Source of the DNA: Acanthornis magna
Lineage: Eukaryota > Chordata > Aves > Passeriformes > Acanthizidae
Direction: 5' to 3'
Assembly: GCA_036785705.1 (NCBI GenBank)
Contig: JAWUZG010000299.1
Span: forward strand, 124,001 to 188,000
Length of the DNA stretch: 64,000 bases
The notes beneath the pieces are model-generated. The model did no database searches and was not told the origin of the DNA. It saw only the letters and a list, made by a program, of their open reading frames with translations. The stretch's first letter is position 1. The number at the start of each line of letters is the position of its first letter. Made by a program: the position numbers and the translations under genes. Below, piece by piece: positions 11,206 to 23,225 of the stretch.

Positions 11206-12600
11206 GGAACAGGGATGGGGATTAGGAGCAGAAGGTCCTCTAAGCTTTTTCAGCAAAAGGGAGCTAAAAAGAGGAATATGAAAGTTACATTTTAGGACAA
11301 CTCGTGCCTAGACTTGTCTAACCACAATGCTTTGGATTAGACCCCCAAATATTCACTCCCAGGTCTCCTCCCTGGTGGCCAAGCACAGCCCCAGGCCTGG
11401 GATAACAATTCCTGGGCTGTGTTTGAGCCCTCCAGTGGCCGCTGGAGCCATCTGTACTTTGAGAGCTGCCAATTAGAGCCTCAGTGTTTATTAAACCAGA
11501 CCCTATGGCCTTGTGTGCAGTCACCAATATGTTTCTGTGAACCTGATCTGACAAAATATTTTGTTATTTTGCCTGAAAGAGCAAGGCAATTATCTGTTGT
11601 AGCAGCAAAGTCCGTGCTCCCAATTCTCCCAGAGTATCACTGCCACCACCACTCTGCATATTTAATGTTCTTCCTCCCAGCACCCACAGGATGGGGTTTT
11701 TCTGGTTTCTGTGTCTGGAACAATCCTTCCCCCGTGCCACAGTGGCTCCATCTGCCCTCCCTGCTGCCCTGGGCTGCACAGCAGAGCTCACCTGGACAGG
11801 TATTCACACAGGATATTTGTGCAGCGTCCATTCCCAGCTGGGCCCTTTCTCAGCTGCTTCCTAAGCACAGAGGGCTCCAAAGGCTCTCCCGATCAGATTC
11901 CCCTGGTTTGAGGGTGGGTGAGTGTTGTTCTCGCAGCATTGGGTTCGGTGATGTCTTTCCCGTTCATTGAAAAAGCACTTTCCTCCGGCCCTGCAATCCG
12001 AGTGCTCGGGCACAGGAGCAATTTCCAAACGGGAGCAAAGGACTGCATGTGATCCCACGGGGCCTGGGCAGCTCCAATTTCCTGCTGCTTTAGAGCTCCT
12101 TCAGCACTGTGATCAGCCCTCTCCGAGCTTTGAGGACGCAGAAGCATTTTTTCTGCAAATGTGGAAACAGGACCGGCACAGCTCTGCAAAATCTTCATTC
12201 TCTTTATAACCAGGGGCTCTTCGATCTATCTTATCCTAATATTTTAAAACAGATTGTGTTCTCCTTGCTGGGTTTTTTTTTTCCCTCCTTTTTTTTTTTT
12301 CTTTTTTTTTTTTCTTCTAGTTGCCCCTTATTCCACAATTCAGGAGGCAACAATGTATTTCAGAAGTTACAATAAAATGGATATACATTTAGTAATCTTT
12401 CACCTCTTCACTTATTTCCCATGAATGCTTTTAAAATGAGTACCAAAAAGCTGTGAAAGGAAGAAGAGACATTTTCTTTTCCTCTGAAGATGGAAAAAAT
12501 CTTTATCTCATCCTTTTGTCTGCACTATAAGAAGAAAATGAAAGCTTTCTGTGTCTGCAGATCTAGCTTGGAAATCTCAATTTTTTAACCATATAAAAGT
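11206..12600. other. Mostly unique sequence with a modest CpG-rich part; no gene recognised
   Basis: Contains a 183-codon plus-strand open frame (11419-11970) and several 65-101-codon minus frames overlapping it. The 183-codon product has no recognisable domain or signal peptide. About 12 CpGs lie at 11889-12221, more than in the neighbourhood. T-runs separated by C-rich breaks lie at 12271-12316. I cannot support a gene call. Confidence 0.45.
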
Positions 12601-12718
12601 ATAGAATCAGAGAATCCCAGAATGGTTTGGGTTGGAAAGGACCTTAAAACTCCTCTTATTCTACCCCTGCCATGGGCAGGGACACCTTCCACTATCCCAG
12701 GCCCCTCCAAACTGACCT
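12601..12718 (-). mobile_element. CR1 LINE 3' end, 5'-truncated
   Basis: Reverse-complement CR1 tail with atagaatcagagaatcccag, ggtttgggttggaaaggacc and ccatgggcagggacacctt. The copy stops shortly after the 'ctatcccaggcccctcc' equivalent. Confidence 0.87.
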
Positions 12719-13007
12719 TCTGCCAGCTCAGTCTGAAGTTAATGAAGAAAACTTTGAAGGGGGGAAATGTTTTGATATTGTTCAAATGACATTGCCTTAG
12801 GTTAATATGCATAGTCATTTTTATTCAGCCTATGAGAAATATGGAGAGAAACTTATCACAATGGCCTAATCTATAAAATCTGTTCTCATGTTGGGATTCC
12901 AAGACCAACTGCCAGGGTGAAGAATGTCACATGGGCACCCTCCACACCTCCATAGCCACTTCCAGGAGCCTAAGGAACCAAAATAAGATTTAGGCACGTA
13001 TGGAAGT

Positions 13008-13161
13008 TGCTTTATTTATCATTTATTATTATATTATATATTATATATTATGTATTATGTATTATATATTATATATTATATATTATAAAATCATGTATTA
13101 TTATATATATCATATATATATATATTCATATATATATATGAAAACCAGGTTGGTTTTCATA
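13008..13161. repeat. AT-rich microsatellite with an adjoining hairpin
   Basis: Variable TATTA, TATGTATTA and TATATA units fill 13008-13139. At its right edge lies a perfect inverted repeat: arms 13137-13147 (tatgaaaacca) and 13151-13161 (tggttttcata) with a GGT loop. Tyr- and Ile-rich open frames over this stretch are artefacts. Confidence 0.9.
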
Positions 13162-13408
13162 ACAATGAATGTTGGACATTCTTAGTTTTAATTTTAAAAG
13201 AAAGAAACCTTCCACATAATTGTCTAATGCAGAATTTGGTGACTTCAGAATAAAACAACAGATCTGAAAACTGGTGATAATGAGACTTGGCAACATTTTG
13301 GTCAATAAAGGAGTGTTCTATTATCCGAAATCTAATATCAGTCAATACCTATAACATTATAGCATATTATCCAATTATCTGTATCAATTCAACTTGAGTT
13401 TCCTAGCA

Positions 13409-13502
13409 AATCATGGAATTATTGGTTTGGGTTGGAAAGAAACTAAGATTTCTTAGTTCCAATCCCCCACCGTGGGCAGGGACCCCTCCACACCATGGGC
13501 AG
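13409..13502 (-). mobile_element. CR1 LINE 3' end, short and diverged
   Basis: Reverse-complement tail: aatcatggaattattggttt, gggttggaaag, then ccgtgggcagggacccctcc. Point changes are numerous, which suggests an older copy. Confidence 0.78.
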
Positions 13503-14589
13503 GTATAATAATAGAATTATCTAAATTATGGCTGAAATTATACCTGAATTATGACTATATCTGTCCAGTACTGTGGTCCAGAGCCAAAGTTTCCAGATCC
13601 CTGATCTGTAGTTCATGGCATTGCCCAAACCACAGGGATTTGAACAAGCACTATTTGGTACTTGTCTCTGAATATTTTGGGAATAACCATCTCTATTTTT
13701 AGAATAAGGTGGAATTGTTCTGCACTGATGGGCTTATACACAATAATTTTCAAACTCTGCACTGCGCAGAGCCAGAGCAGCAGCCACGTATAAATTAGAA
13801 GTTCATCAATCAGGATATAATTAATACTACTTTGCCTTGGAGCCAAATATTAGCATCCTAATTTATTACAGTGTAGCAGCACTTTGTAAATGTTATGGCA
13901 AAGGCAGACACAATGTGGGAATATTTCAAATACTTGTGTGAGTAATGGAATAGCAGAGCAGCAAAGGTGTGTGCAGGTGCACCCGAGGGGCAGCTGGAGA
14001 ACAGTCAGCCATGAGATGAAGAACAAGGGAAGGAAGCAGCAAGGCATCCCACCCAGCACCCACGGGACTGAGCTGCCAAAGCAAATCCAAAATCAGCTCT
14101 GTCAGGAACAGTCAGCGCTCCACCTTAGGAGGAATAAAAGTATTAATGGCATAAAGAGATTAATTAGGGAGGGAGGGAGAAGAAATCCAGCAGCCTATAG
14201 CAATTCTGGCTCTTCCATCCAAGAGCTCTCAAGCCTCATACCTTGACCTTCAGCACTGAGCCCAACAAGGACTGTGGGGATCTGAGCTGCCCACCCCAGC
14301 TTGGGGCTGCTGGGGTGGGAGGGTCAAACACTAGCAGCTTTCGCTGCCCAGTGGTGGTGATTAATAACTCTAAGTACAGGTGATTAATAAGCATAAGAGC
14401 TAACCAGTCAAACGAAATGTGCTGTAAATCATTGAATTTTAATTCGTTTAGTTTTGAAGTTTGAAGCTGGCCTGAGTTCTTGGTTCTCTCAGCACTCCAT
14501 AGTGCTCTAATTCCCCACTGATCTCCTTTCCTCCTCAGACCAAACCTTTTTATCCTATAAAGCAAATCAGCTTGATGAGGCCTGATTTA
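13503..14589. other. Unique sequence, no gene seen
   Basis: A 118-codon plus frame (13890-14246) and a 109-codon minus frame (14236-14565) lie here. Neither shows a recognisable motif or a plausible splice context. Confidence 0.5.
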
Positions 14590-15115
14590 TCTTTGGCAAA
14601 CTTGGTAAATCCATGCTGGTTGCTCCCGGGCACCTTCTTCTCTGCCTTGTGGCCAGAAATATTCTCTCCTTGATTTCCCAAGGGTCAAGGTGAGACTGAT
14701 CCTCTCATAGCTCCCTGAATGTCCTTTTGACACATTTTGAAGGTGACTGTGGCTCTTCCTGCTCTTCACTGGTGGGAGAGCTCCCCAAATCTCCCTAGCC
14801 TATCAAAGGTGGCAGTGAATGGCATTGAAAGGACAACTTCCAGCTTTCCCAGTGACTCCAGACACAGCCCAGTGGATCCCACTGGCTTCCAGGGGATTTG
14901 ATATCTCAAGTAAGCCCCAAGGCTGTCCCCACCCACTGCTGCTGACTCTTCTCCCAAGCTCCTTCACCAAACTCAGGGATCTGAGACAGATCTGGTGCTG
15001 GCTAAAGGCAAAGGAGGTACTGAGCACCACGTCTGTGTCCCCTGTCACTAAATCCTCTCGCACCACATTTAATTCTCCTTGGACAAACACTGCTCTCTGG
15101 AATTCCTGATATGTT
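14590..15115 (-). pseudogene. CR1-type LINE ORF2 fragment (endonuclease-RT linker and start of RT), decayed
   Basis: Read on the minus strand, this matches the part of CR1 ORF2 between the endonuclease and the reverse transcriptase, running into the first RT block. The frame closest to 14600-14770 encodes GSYERISLTLTLGK, which lines up with the conserved 'NYRPVSLT..PGK' start of LINE RT domains. A decayed 'QHGFTKG' equivalent follows. Further upstream (14800-15110 on the plus strand) the order of blocks also follows CR1. The reading is split over at least three frames with stops, so it is dead. Intact ORF2 would supply nicking and reverse transcription for CR1 copying. Family assignment is from memory of CR1 layout, and the edges are approximate. 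Confidence 0.72.
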
Positions 15116-15204
15116 TTGAGAATGGAATAAGAGTGGAAAAATAACAGCATGATCCAAATTTTCTAGGAATATTGCAAAATCTGTGCAAATATTGAAATAC
15201 TGGA

Positions 15205-15222
15205 TTTTTTTTTTTTTTTTTT
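15205..15222. repeat. Poly-T run, T18
   Basis: Uninterrupted run of 18 T about 90 bp to the right of the ORF2 fragment. No element boundary could be tied to it. Confidence 0.9.
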
Positions 15223-16377
15223 GTGTCACTTGAGTCTCCCAGAAAGTTTGCAGAAGTAGTGTCCTACTTAGGAATTCAGGAATTGCAGATTCACGGGTCT
15301 TTGTATAATCAGAGTCTGGGGTCTCCTGCTCTGACTTATATAAAACAGACATTTCAGTGAAAATCCACTTGTGCTAGTCCAGCACATTCCCCCTCCAGGG
15401 CGGACAGTCCTTTCACCTTCGTCTCTTGGCTGCCACTTCCCTCTCTGACCTTTTGCTTGGAGCTGATTCAGTTTGATAACCCAATGATTTAATTTTGCCA
15501 GGTCAGGTTTTATTTTTTACAAGTCCAGCAAACTGTACTGATTGTGCGGATTGCTGCTGACATAGAGGGGAAAGTAAGAGGAAAGAAACTCCCTCTGATG
15601 CAGCAATAAGTTGTGGGATGGACAAAGCTGGCCTGTAGTGTCCCAAATTTCATCTTGAGCTTGTCTGCATTCAACAGAGACATTCTAGCACCTAGCAAGA
15701 CAATTTAAAGGAATTTGTATTATCCATAACTGTTGGCAAATGCCATTATTTCAGCCATGTTAACAGTTCTCCAATTAATTGTCAGTCTTCTGCTTAGAAA
15801 GGTCAGAAGCAGATGAGATGCAAAAGCCATGTGAGGCTTCTCAGTGATGTTTCACAGCATCTTGATAAATATTGCAGCTGCCAGCTCAGAATGCTCGTTG
15901 CATTGTAAACACCGCTGAATCATTTATTAAAAATGAATAAATGAAGCCAATAGACTTTCTGCTGCATTAGGCAGCCCTTGTCTGTGCCACTGAGGATTGT
16001 GCAGCAATCACATTGGGCTTCTTTGTTGGTTTTTCTTCCCTTTTCTCTTTGCTTGTCAAAGTTATTATTCCTTGCCATCACCACTCTCCCTCCTGGCTCA
16101 GAGCACACCCTCTGCTTTTGGTTTTAATTGGATTATTGCCATAGGAGGGGCTTTTGAACACAAATATATGATATAATGTGATAAAACCTCTACACAATGT
16201 GTGACTTCACCTTTTCTCCATGGCCAAACTGGAAGGAGTAGAGTAAATGTCGACTTAACCAATTGAATGTCTGGGAAAATTTTTGTTTAAGTGTCTGCCC
16301 CTCTGGAGTTTGGTTTTGTGACTTTGGCACATCACTTATGGCACAGAGGGCTTTAAAATCTGGAGTAGGAGTACTTA
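15223..16377. other. Unique sequence, no gene seen
   Basis: Single-copy A/T-rich sequence. The frame at 15002-15352 (minus) only borrows from the neighbouring ORF2 fragment. Confidence 0.55.
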
Positions 16378-16662
16378 CCCAGGGAATGGCTTCAAAACAA
16401 CAATGAGCAGGGATAGATGGGATATTGGGAAGGAATTGTTCCCCGGGAGGGTGGGCAGGCCCTGGCACAGGTGCCCAGAGAAGCTGTGGCTGCCCCTGGG
16501 TCCCTGGCAGTGTCCAAGGCCAGGCTGGACACTGGGGCTTGGAGCAGCCTGGGACAGTGGAAAGTGTCCCTGCCCATGGCAGGGGTGGCACTGGGTGGCT
16601 TTAAACCCAACCCAACCCAACCCTACCCTTTCCAACCCAAACCATTCTGGGATTTTGTGAAA
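16378..16662 (+). mobile_element. CR1 LINE 3' end, about 285 bp, well preserved
   Basis: Plus-sense CR1 3' end. Block order: agggaatggcttcaaa, gatgggatattgggaaggaa, gggtgggcaggccctggcac, cccagagaagctgtggctgc, ggctggacactggggcttgg, gtccctgcccatggcagggg, and the tail accattctgggattttgtga. Between the last two blocks a short AACCC pentamer has expanded (16603-16628). Overlapping frames on both strands are CR1 artefacts. Confidence 0.95.
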
Positions 16663-18276
16663 CTCAGTCCATCTCACCACACGTAGAGCTGAGGAAAGTT
16701 CTGCCTATTTCCTACCCATGTGGACAGATGGATGTGTTTCATTTTCACATTACCACAGAAATGTGCATCCATTACAAACAATGATGTTTTTCTAATGGAT
16801 TTTGGGTTTTGATAAGTTCTATTGTTGGCCACCTCAGAAATGTTTGAGCACTGTCAGCCACCGTGTCAAGCACAACCAAAGTGTGCATTGGTGAAAGATT
16901 CTTATAAAGACTTAAAGATTGCTATAAAAACTTAAAATTTGGCTTCTAAAACTCTCTGAGTCATTTGAAGATGTGAACCAGTTACTAATGTAGCTCCATG
17001 TGCTTGCTCAGAAGTGATTTACATCAAGTATTTTGAAGGAATATCTGGGAAAAGCTACAAAGAGCTAAAACCTTGGGAGTGGATTGAGTAGCAAAGATTT
17101 GTGGTTTGCTGCACAATTTGCTGCACTGCTCTCTAACTGCGAACCAGGTTTGCTTCCAGAGGTGATTAAACAACAAATGACACCGAACTAATTAGAAGAC
17201 TCTGCCATCTAGTGACTCGAGCAGCTGCGTGGAGCTCTCACACGACCCTTCAGCTGAGCTTTGAGGACATCCTTGTGGGCTCGGAGCAGGAGCTCACTCT
17301 GATGATCAAAACCCAAGTTTTCCTCTCAGTACACAACATTAATTTCCCTATCTGGCACTCATTTGGTGTCTCTCCAGCATTTATCTGCTGTGATTGCTGG
17401 CAGTACCTTTATTTTTTTTTTTTCTCTCCATAATAAGTCTCTGGAAAACAACCAACATCTCTTTGCTGCACCTTTATCTTTAACCTGTCTCGCTTTTTGT
17501 TTTTAAATGTCACTTTTCTAGGACAGCTGCTGACAGACAGGTACCAATGTGATACTAATAACATAACTATATGGCTGGAACATGTTATTTTTCCTGCACG
17601 TAGAGTTCAAATAAGACATTAGATGACAGGTGCTGTTGGATGATCGCTCACTCTCCATTTACAGCATTTTTTGGCTGTGATGTTTCTCATGGCTGTGTTG
17701 TCTGAAAACTGAAAATTCCTCCAAAATTATTTTCCAACTCTGATCTTAATATTTCCTCCCTTCAAAGCCCTCCTCGTCCCATTCCCAGTTTTGGGCTTAA
17801 AAATCAGTCATGACAGCACCAAATTTGTTTCTTCAGTGACAAGTTGGAGCAATGTCCTCCTCGGAGATATTTCTTATTTTGCTCTTGTAGGTCTTTAGAA
17901 AAATGGGGTTTGATCAATGTTTTCTGTTAAATGGAAACATCTGAGAGACCAAACCTGCATTTTATAAATTGTCAAATAAAACTGGTAGCAAAAGGTACTT
18001 CTATTTCTGCAGGATTTTTAAATATCATCCAAATTTATCATTAGTATAATAAAAAATATTTTTAAAAACACTGACAACTTCATCTTCATTTCTTAAATGC
18101 ATTGGTTGCTAAAATGAAGTCATGAAAATTATGTCTCGCATCACTGGCAGAATCTTGCTAATTGGATTATCCTACTGATATTTTATGACAAATAGAGCTC
18201 AGTTTTTGGAACATATGGAGAAATAAGATGTTGTTTAAAGTAACCTCAGTTCTGGATTTGCAGGGGTGACTGGCAT
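16663..18276. other. Unique sequence, no gene seen
   Basis: Single-copy sequence. The longest frame is 73 codons (17212-17433 plus), with no known domain. Confidence 0.6.
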
Positions 18277-18405
18277 TATGGAATCAGAGAATCCCAGAAT
18301 GGCCTGGGTGGGAAGGAACCTGAAAGCCCATCCAGTCCTTGCCATGGGCAAGGACTTCCACTATCCCAGTTTGCTCTGAGCCCCAGTGTCCAACCTGGCC
18401 CTGAA
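18277..18405 (-). mobile_element. CR1 LINE 3' end, 5'-truncated
   Basis: Reverse-complement tail: atggaatcagagaatcccag, cctgggtgggaaggaacctg, ccatgggcaaggacttcc, then ccccagtgtccaacctggcc. Edges are clear on the left and approximate on the right. Confidence 0.87.
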
Positions 18406-18647
18406 GCTTCTTGTTCAGGCTTCTTATCGAACAGGGGCACTGAAAAAAGGAGCCCCAGTCAGGAACTCAGATCAGCACCTCACTTTCACAGTAAAACAGG
18501 AACAGACCTGGGCATTGCTGGAGGGGGAAAACCACCCAAAAGATGGTTCCTGTATTATTTCAATATTGTCATCCCAACTATTTTTGTGAGATGGATTTGG
18601 TGACAAAAAAAAATTGCAGCTCATCGTGTTGTATCATTTCGTGTAGG

Positions 18648-18858
18648 ACAGCAGCAGGAATTTCTCCATGGAAAGGATGCTCAGGCCTTGGCAGGGCTGC
18701 CCAGGGAGGTTTGGAGTGCCCATCCCTGCAGGTGTCCAAGGAAGGGCTGGAGGTGGCACTGAGTGCTCTGGGCTGGGGACAAGGTGGGCATGGGCACAGC
18801 TCGGACTCCATGGGCTGGGAGGGCTTTCCCAACCTCAGGGATTCTGGGATTTTCATAC
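18648..18858 (+). mobile_element. CR1 LINE 3' end of a second subfamily
   Basis: Plus-sense CR1 with a different 3' layout: gcagcaggaatttctccatg, ctgcccagggaggtttggag, tgcccatccctgcaggtgtc, ggctggaggtggcactgagt, gctctgggctggggacaagg, ending gggattctgggattttca. It lies 240 bp from, and in opposite orientation to, the copy at 18277. Confidence 0.88.
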
Positions 18859-21605
18859 ATATTTGGCACAGAAGTGCTGGGCACTTGGTTCTAATCGATC
18901 ATGCTTGAGTTGAAGCAGTTGGCTGTGAAGAATATGTGTTTTGGTACTGCTGGAGATCTATCATAATAAAGCAGCCTCAAAAAGAGTCTGAATTAGATTT
19001 GTATTTAACCTAATACCCTGGGGAAAAAAAAAAGAGAAAAAAAGAGCACTGAAATGAATCAAGCATTTTAACCTGGGTCTTTTGCTGAAAGGCAAGTCAA
19101 AGAACACCCTCAGAATTAGAAATAGATGCTAATTTCTGTAGGACTGTGCATATATTGTTATTGCTTGTTTTGCCAGGAGCTGACCCTGCTCCTGGAAATC
19201 TTTCATTGTGACCACTTAAAACGTGCACCAGTGTGCAAACAGCAGTGGTGCTGCAGGAGATTCTCTAATGGTATTACTCAGGTGGTTATTTCAGAAACTG
19301 AATACTAAGGAGCAATAAAAAATATCTCTTGTCTGGGTCCCAGAAGTGATGAAGTGGCAACTTGTACGGGGAAAATAACAGGAGGCAATGACAACATCCT
19401 GCAGCTGCTGAGCCTTGGAATGAGACATTCTGGTCCACTCAGGAGCTGTTTATCAATGGCGCTGCTGAGGTTTTCAGAGTGCAAAGTGCAGCACCTGAGG
19501 TTAAAAAAAAACATTAATGAGTGCTCAGGTGCTGTGCTGGGTTTGGCTGGACTCGGGATTCCTGTCCTGAGTGAGCAGCGGAGCAGATGGAGCTCAGAGT
19601 CGTGGACTAAATTAATTCAGCAGACATCGTGTGGCCTCTTAATGGGCATTCTGCAGGAATGGGCTGGAAACTAAGGGAACAATATCTGTGCATTAATAGC
19701 AACGAAGGGAAGAGGGGCTGGGGTTGATGTTCTTCCCAGGGCTGTTTTAGGGCTGTGTTTGGGTGTGTGCTGAACACAGGGCTGCTAACACAGAGATGGT
19801 TTTGTTCTTGCTGAGCTCTCCCAGAGCCAAGGCCTTTGCTGCCCCTCATGGGGTGACCCCAGGGACATCCCAGAGCCCTCAGGATGTACAGTGGGGGAAG
19901 GAGGAGGAAGGGGGGCATTTGAAGGCATGGGCTTTGTCTTCCCAATCACCGTTCTGTGGGATGGGGCCCTGCTCTCCTGGAGGTGCTGAACTCCTGCCCA
20001 GCCCTGGGAAGAGCTGAAGGAATTCCATGGTTCGCTTTGTTTGTACGGTGCTTTTCACTTTCCCTGTTAAAGTGCCTCGATCTCAGCCCACTCCAGTTTT
20101 TACCCTCCCAATTCTCTTCCTGATTCCACTGCTGGGGAGTGACCGAGGGGCTGTGAGGGGCTGGATGGGTTAAACCAGGACAAGACAAATGTGTGGCTCA
20201 TACAGCACTGAAAGAGCACCAGGGGTGGGATTTTTGTCAGACTCCCCCAAGGTGAACAGTAAATTTTTCTACATATGATTTGCAAGTGCACCCTGAGGCT
20301 ATTCATGTTTTATTTGGTTTAAAAAGTTGCCTTTCTACATACTTGTAAAAGTAGGCAAGTATAATAGTGTACAATAATATACATATATCATGCATCTGCA
20401 TATTATATAATAGTGTATAATGACATAAAAATTTATAATACTGTTCTAATTTATAATTCTATAATAATATACAAGTATAATAATGAAATATGAACATGTT
20501 GATCAATAAATAAATGATAAACAAATAATGCAAACACTATAAATAATAATGAAAGAATCCTTTGACATTTTAAGGTTTCTCCTCCAATAATAGAATTTTC
20601 TTTTGTTGGTATGTAGTAGCTGCCTCCTAAGTGTTCAAAGTGCACAGGGATGTGTGTGATGTCTTACGCATCCTTCCTCAAAAATCAATTCCTCCCTCCA
20701 CCCCCGAGTATTAAATGGCAAACATGTTGTGAATTACTCCATCAAAAGTATTTCAGCTCGTTGTTGTACAGAGCTATTTGCTAAGTCTGTCCAGCTTGTC
20801 TTGCTAATGGTCTTTCCTAATTTTTCTTAGCACTTACAAGCACCAGTTGTGGAAAATAAAGTGTTGGAAATAGCTCTGTACAATCATGCTTAAACGATCG
20901 TGGCTATTTTTCAAATCAACAGAGGAATGTTTAATAAGTGCAGGTCACCTGTTCAATGAAAGGGAATTTTTTGGGAACAATTCCAATTAGTAAGCTGTCA
21001 TCTGTTATCAAGTGCAGATCAACCAATATTCCTTAGCTAGACTGTAAAAAAAGGTGTTCTTTTAATCCTGGAAATGAATGGAGACCTAAATGCTTAATAC
21101 TGTGATCATCCAACCTTCTAAAAACAGGTCATTACACCCATGAAACCAGAGGCGTTGCAAATATCAGCTTATTCTTGCAGCACTAATACGAAAAGCTTGT
21201 ATTAAAGGAGCGAAATACCTTCCAGCTAAATAGAAAACTGAAAATAGTAAAAAAAAGTATATATTACACACATGCATTCAATTAGGTTTTTTTTAGTTTC
21301 ATTGGGTTTTTAATATCTGTTGCCTGGAACCATCCTTTTCCAGTGTAAAACCTGTAGGTTTTCCAGTGTAGTCACCCACAGGGATCTGCCATTCCCACAG
21401 TAACACCAACTCTTTATGTATCTGCTCCTGCATTTGGTGTATTCCCAGTGCTGAGGATCATGACTCCTTAACTCCTCATTCCTGCTTGTTTCCTGGCCAT
21501 GTTCGTACCCTGCAGACAAGCCTTTTGGATTGCCATTTACAGTAAATTTCGAAACACTATTTAGCTCTACTGTTCATGTTTGCTCACTTTTTTTGGATAA
21601 ACCAC
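18859..21605. other. Unique sequence with an A/T-rich segment and an inverted repeat; no gene seen
   Basis: Contains the 120-nt inverted repeat at 20764-20883, listed separately, and a very A/T-rich stretch at 20340-20530 with recurring ATAATAGTGTA-like units. Open frames of 60-112 codons (for example 19354-19674 plus and 19607-19945 minus) overlap in opposite senses and match nothing I know. Confidence 0.5.
20764..20883. repeat. 120-nt inverted repeat with 16-bp perfect ends
   Basis: Left arm 20764-20779 (ttgtacagagctattt) and right arm 20868-20883 (aaatagctctgtacaa) are exact reverse complements. Just inside, gctaag (20780-20785) can pair with cttagc (20826-20831). The rest of the 88-nt interior is not obviously paired. 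It could be a structured RNA, a conserved element or a small mobile relic. Confidence 0.85.
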
Positions 21606-21642
21606 CTTCCCTCCCTCCCTCCCTCCCTCCCTCCCTCCCTCC
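21606..21642. repeat. (CCCT)n microsatellite
   Basis: About nine tandem CCCT units, pure pyrimidine on the plus strand and extended by a following CTTTCTTTTTCTCT stretch. Confidence 0.95.
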
Positions 21643-23049
21643 TTTCTTTTTCTCTAATAGAAGTGTCCCAATACAAATTTCTGGCAAGATTTCAGGTACA
21701 TCAATAATAAATTCCCCACCTGTAGGGGGTTTATTTTCTTTCTCATAATAATAAACATTTTAAATTAAAAAAAAAAAACAACAATTTGCAGGGCTCCTCC
21801 TCCTATTGTGAGACAGCTACAGCAAGCAGTACCAGAGAGGCAGATACTTCCCCAGCTTAGCTATACTGTCTTTATGATATAGAGTTATATAGTCTTTATT
21901 ACATTTCAGAGACTTTTTAATATTCTTTTCCAGCAACTAAGTCTTACTCTTCAACTTAGAATTTGTATGAAAGGGAAATGAAGCAGTGAAAGAGTAGTTT
22001 GTGCTGCAAGTACTAAAATTTTCAACATTTGTTGCTAACACAACTGAAATGTTCTTTCCACAGGTGTATAATGAAAACAATTTCCATGTTTCAAACATCC
22101 TATAGATTAAATGGCACTGGTGAGGGTGGAATGAGAGAGAGGAGAGCTGAGAAAAATTGTTAATATGCAATGCAGAAGGAAATGCAGTTATGCATAAAAT
22201 ATTCCTATTCAACTGTGGCTATGAACATATACAACGTGCATAGAGAAGAGCAAATTTTTATATATATATAAAAATAAATAAATGAATAATTTATATGCAT
22301 GAATTAATATGACAGAAGAACATGATGAGAATCACTCAGTCTCAACCAGCTGGCATCCCAAGGTGTTTAATAACCCTGCTTGGTTTCAGAGATCACCTAG
22401 AAATAAACCTGAGCAGGTATTTGGGCAGTATGTGTTTTTCTATGCAGACGTAGACTGTAAGGAAGGTGTATTTAAAAAAAAAAAAAAAAAGTTTTAGAAG
22501 TTATTAAACTGAAGGGTTGCTTATTTTGCTTATTTAGTATAAAACAGTGACTGAAGTCAAAAATCACTGAGAGGTGCCACTGACACCAAGACTCAGGGAC
22601 CACAGCAAAACTCCCAGAGACAGAAATTTTCTTCAGTTAGGAGAATGGGATTTTAGAATCTGAAAAATTACCGAGGAAAGAAACAACTTAAGGATGGCTT
22701 TGCTAAATGAGAGTTTCACATTACAGTTTTGACAGGTTTTCCATTAAAATAGCAAGGCTAATTATACCACCCTTATTTTTATTCCATAGCCTCCACTCTG
22801 TGAGCTGCTCTGTTAAAAGTCCTGGGGAATATTTCTCATATATTTGGTGATGGGAGGAATCAAAGAGATTTTAAATATGCTACAAAGCATACTAAAATGA
22901 GCTGGATACAGCAGAAGAGAAATGAAATTTGGAGTTAAAGAGCTGAAGCAACACCTCATATGTCCCTCAAGCTATTTTGCCAATACCCATGGGAAAAGTT
23001 ATGTGAGATTCATTTTATAGGCTGAAGGATAATGGTTTAGGAACTGTTT
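21643..23049. other. Unique A/T-rich sequence, no gene seen
   Basis: Contains a perfect 22-bp A/T palindrome at 22254-22275 and an A17 run at 22474-22490. The 91-codon minus frame at 21937-22212 has no recognisable features. Confidence 0.6.
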
Positions 23050-23066
23050 GTCTATCTATCTGTCTG

Positions 23067-23104
<38 letters not shown>
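23050..23104. repeat. (TCTA)n microsatellite
   Basis: About 13-14 tetramers, mainly TCTA with two TCTG variants near the left end. Long enough to be length-polymorphic. Confidence 0.97.
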
Positions 23105-23225
23105 ATCTTCTTACTGTCTTTTCTGCTGCTGCTTTCTTTTTCATGCTGATTCTTTGGGTTGAGATGTGTTTCCTCCCCTCAAACACAATTTAAGATGGAA
23201 AATAACAGCAGAGGATAATTTATTT

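Noticed and set aside
23050..23104. TCTA repeats considered as a CRISPR-like or regulatory array
   Set aside because: Plain tetranucleotide microsatellite with no spacers.
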